Assembly: GCA_003644405.1 (NCBI GenBank)
Contig: QNCE01000061.1
Location: 1 to 7,442 of the forward strand
From: Candidatus Omnitrophota bacterium
Lineage (GTDB): Bacteria; Omnitrophota; Gorgyraeia; Duberdicusellales; 4484-171
Length of the DNA: 7,442 nucleotides
Direction: 5' to 3'
A program made the translations under genes and the position numbers. Below the pieces are notes generated by a model. It searched no databases. It had not been told where the DNA came from and was given only the letters and a program-made list of their open reading frames with translations. Positions 6,341 to 7,442 of the stretch are shown piece after piece (within the stretch, counting starts at the first letter, position 1; each line of letters begins with the position of its first letter).

Positions 6341-7151
6341 TACCCATAAAGGGGATTATGGACACTTGCTTATTATAGGAGGATCTCCCGGACTTACAGG
6401 AGCGGTATGTTTAGCAGCGCAGTCCGCTTTAAGAATCGGTGCAGGTTTAGTCACGGTAGGTATTCCTGAATCCTTAAATCTAATCTTTGAAGTTAAGCTA
6501 ACTGAAGTAATGAGTTTGCCTCTTTCAGAGACATCTTCTTATGGTATCTCTTTTAAGTCTTTTAATAAGATAAAAGAGTTTACTCCCAGGATTGATGCTT
6601 TGGCTATTGGAGTAGGAGCTGCTAAAGACCCTTCCACTAAGAGATTGATTCTTAAGGTAGTTGAGGAGATAGATAAACCTAAAGTAGTTGATGCTGATGG
6701 AATAAATGCTTTAGCCGATGATTTAAAAGTTTTAAAGAAAAGATTAAACGGTTTGATCCTTACTCCTCATTTGGGAGAATTTTCTCGCTTAGTTAAAAGA
6801 GATATTGATTTTATAAAAAGTAATAGAAAACACCTTGCTAAGGAATTTGCTCTTCGGTATAATTTAATCCTTGTATTAAAAGGGAATAAAACCTTAGTTA
6901 CTGATGGACATAAGCTCTTTGAAAATACTACTGGAAATCCAGGGATGGCTACTGCTGGGATGGGCGATGTGCTTACAGGAATAATCGGAGGGTTAGTAGT
7001 TCAGGGATTAAATCTTTTTGAAGCAGCCAAGATAGGAGTTTACCTCCATGGTTTAGCAGGAGACTATGCTGCTAAAGATAAGACACAACTTTCGTTGATT
7101 GCTTCCCATGTGATTGAGTATCTACCTAAGGCAATAAAAGAAAGTAGTTAA
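6303..7151 (+). CDS. nnrD: ADP-dependent (S)-NAD(P)H-hydrate dehydratase, stand-alone
   Basis: NnrD repairs hydrated NADH/NADPH back to the active cofactors with ADP as energy source; the ribokinase-like fold is cytoplasmic. Visible motifs are THKGDYGHLLIIGGS (14-28), ADGIN, the nucleotide-site TPHLGEFSRL (154-163; usually PHPGE), VLKGNKTLV, and NPGMATAGMGDVLTGIIGGL (212-231) with the expected catalytic D222. In many bacteria this domain is the C-terminal half of a fused protein whose N-terminal half is the NAD(P)HX epimerase NnrE. Here the 282-residue protein begins directly at the dehydratase domain and no epimerase is in the window. The ATG at 6303 lies inside acpS, with AGAGGA only 2 bases upstream. 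GTG at 6315 or TTG at 6321 are possible alternative starts, because conservation only begins near K16. tRNA-Thr starts 9 bases after the stop codon. Confidence 0.93.
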   Translation: MRLPVQLLRRKSDTHKGDYGHLLIIGGSPGLTGAVCLAAQSALRIGAGLVTVGIPESLNLIFEVKLTEVMSLPLSETSSYGISFKSFNKIKEFTPRIDALAIGVGAAKDPSTKRLILKVVEEIDKPKVVDADGINALADDLKVLKKRLNGLILTPHLGEFSRLVKRDIDFIKSNRKHLAKEFALRYNLILVLKGNKTLVTDGHKLFENTTGNPGMATAGMGDVLTGIIGGLVVQGLNLFEAAKIGVYLHGLAGDYAAKDKTQLSLIASHVIEYLPKAIKESS

Positions 7152-7160
7152 GTTCTCTCT

Positions 7161-7232
7161 GCCCAGGTAGCTCAACGGTAGAGCAGGGGTTTTGTAAACC
7201 TCAGGTTGGAGGTTCGAATCCTCTCCTGGGCT
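7161..7232 (+). tRNA. tRNA-Thr(UGU)
   Basis: A complete cloverleaf is present. The acceptor stem GCCCAGG (7161-7167) pairs with CCTGGGC (7225-7231). The D stem is GCTC/GAGC. The anticodon stem GGGGT/ACCTC has one G-T pair around the loop TTTGTAA (7191-7197), giving anticodon TGT. The T stem GGAGG/CCTCT surrounds TTCGAAT. The discriminator base is T and CCA is not encoded. It lies 9 bases after nnrD and has no obvious promoter of its own, so it is probably processed from the operon transcript or driven from inside nnrD. A Thr-Tyr tRNA pair is a common bacterial arrangement. Confidence 0.96.
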
Positions 7233-7233
7233 T

Positions 7234-7319
7234 AAAAGTTAATTACAGATTACAGATTACAAATTACAAATTACAGATTAATTTGAAATTTGTAATTGGT
7301 CAATTTGTAATTAATTTTT
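7234..7319 (+). repeat. Long imperfect AT-rich palindrome between two tRNA genes
   Basis: The whole spacer can fold on itself. Bases 7234-7251 pair with 7302-7319 over 18 base pairs, with two G-T pairs. Inside, AATTACAAATT (7262-7272) is the exact reverse complement of AATTTGTAATT (7287-7297). The second copy of AATTTGTAATT is at 7302-7312. It ends in six T (7315-7320) directly before tRNA-Tyr. It could be a degenerate palindromic repeat or a weak terminator; an AT-only stem would be a poor classical terminator. No ORF or promoter is evident in it. Confidence 0.6.
7242..7280 (+). repeat. Tandem heptanucleotide repeat ATTACA(G/A)
   Basis: Five full 7-base units and a partial sixth follow each other without interruption: ATTACAG, ATTACAG, ATTACAA, ATTACAA, ATTACAG, ATTA. 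The only variation is G or A at the seventh base. It forms the left arm of the surrounding palindrome. Such a microsatellite-like tract would be expected to vary in copy number between strains. Confidence 0.85.
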
Positions 7320-7320
7320 T

Positions 7321-7394
7321 GGGCAGGTTCCCGAGTGGACAAAGGGGGCAGACTGTTCCACCAAAGGTGGATCCGCCTCAGGCGGAAAATCTGC
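7321..7394 (+). tRNA. tRNA-Tyr(GUA), interrupted in the anticodon; 3' part not recognisable
   Basis: The 5' half matches bacterial tRNA-Tyr: acceptor strand GGGCAGG (7321-7327), TT, D arm CCC-GAGTGGACAAAG-GGG, then anticodon stem GCAGA (7348-7352) and loop start CTGT (7353-7356). A 30-base insert follows. The sequence then resumes with AAA and the matching stem strand TCTGC (7390-7394). Removing the insert gives GCAGA-CTGTAAA-TCTGC, a perfect seven-base loop with anticodon GTA. After 7394 I find neither a T arm (GGTTCGAATCC type) nor CCTGCCC to close the acceptor stem, though 48 bases remain and about 40 would suffice. It may be a pseudogene, be interrupted a second time, or run into an assembly edge. 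The Tyr identity of the 5' half is well supported; a functional product is not. Confidence 0.6.
7357..7386 (+). repeat. 30-base double-hairpin insert in the tRNA-Tyr anticodon loop
   Basis: Two adjacent 15-base perfect hairpins make up the insert: TCCACC-AAA-GGTGGA (7357-7371) and TCCGCC-TCA-GGCGGA (7372-7386). Both have 6-bp stems and 3-base loops, start with TCC and end with GGA, so they look like two diverged units of one palindromic element. Local GC is far above the surroundings. The insert falls between anticodon bases 35 and 36. It is far too short for a group I intron and shows no intron core. I infer a dispersed palindromic mini-element; its copy number elsewhere in the genome is unknown. 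Confidence 0.75.
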
Positions 7395-7442
7395 TGCGCT
7401 TGTAATGTGTTGTGTATATGTTCTTAAAAGTTTAAAAGATGG

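Noticed and set aside
7095..7124. Promoter for tRNA-Thr inside the end of nnrD (TTGATT, 18 bases, TATCTA)
   Set aside because: The -10 match is poor and the spacing marginal; co-transcription with nnrD explains the gene equally well.
7242..7312. CRISPR array
   Set aside because: The repeats are 7 bases long and directly adjacent without spacers, so this is a simple tandem repeat.
7315..7320. Rho-independent terminator between the two tRNA genes
   Set aside because: The stem is almost entirely A-T, unlike the GC-rich stems that drive intrinsic termination, so the T run alone is not convincing.
7357..7442. Group I intron in tRNA-Tyr
   Set aside because: The tRNA sequence resumes after only 30 bases. 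There is no internal guide pairing with the 5' exon, no conserved core and no terminal G at the insert boundary.

Overview
The window is a compact, AT-rich bacterial housekeeping cluster on the plus strand. It reads tilS - ftsH - folP - cdaA - a 44-codon CdaR-like ORF - pdxJ - acpS - nnrD - tRNA-Thr(UGU) - interrupted tRNA-Tyr. A divergent partial gene, probably a B12-binding/radical SAM enzyme, lies at the left edge. Genes from ftsH to nnrD are separated by a few bases or overlap (TAATG, ATGA and a 38-base overlap), which indicates one transcription and translation unit. The gene order resembles the tilS/ftsH/folP/cdaA/ybbR/glmM/pdxJ/acpS/nnr cluster I recall from Deltaproteobacteria-like and candidate-phylum genomes. 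PdxJ indicates DXP-dependent vitamin B6 synthesis, so this is not a typical Firmicute. An uncultured lineage such as Omnitrophota would fit, but that is inference and the sequence alone does not fix the phylum.

Layout: 1-191 is the start of the divergent gene on the minus strand. 192-260 is a short divergent promoter region. 261-1247 is TilS (tRNA-Ile2 lysidine synthase, short form). 1272-3146 is FtsH (membrane AAA+ zinc protease). 3153-4364 is an N-terminally extended dihydropteroate synthase. 4364-5125 is CdaA (c-di-AMP synthase). 5122-5256 is a one-helix CdaR-like microprotein. 5253-5984 is PdxJ, 5987-6340 AcpS and 6303-7151 NnrD without its usual epimerase half. 7161-7232 is tRNA-Thr. 7233-7320 is an AT-rich spacer made of heptanucleotide repeats inside a long imperfect palindrome. 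7321 to about 7394 is the 5' two thirds of a tRNA-Tyr.

Together the genes cover translation fidelity, membrane proteostasis, folate, c-di-AMP signalling, pyridoxal phosphate, acyl-carrier-protein activation and nicotinamide repair. The three most unusual points are these. The partner gene of cdaA is reduced to an intact, translationally coupled ORF that encodes only the CdaR membrane anchor, and glmM is absent from its usual place. A 30-base double hairpin sits exactly between the second and third anticodon bases of tRNA-Tyr, followed by a 3' region in which no T arm or acceptor strand can be found. Perfect TATAAT boxes lie 8-10 bases before the tilS and ftsH start codons, predicting nearly leaderless mRNAs. 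No new defence or mobile system is evident. The right-hand end could also be the edge of an assembly, which limits conclusions about the tRNA-Tyr.
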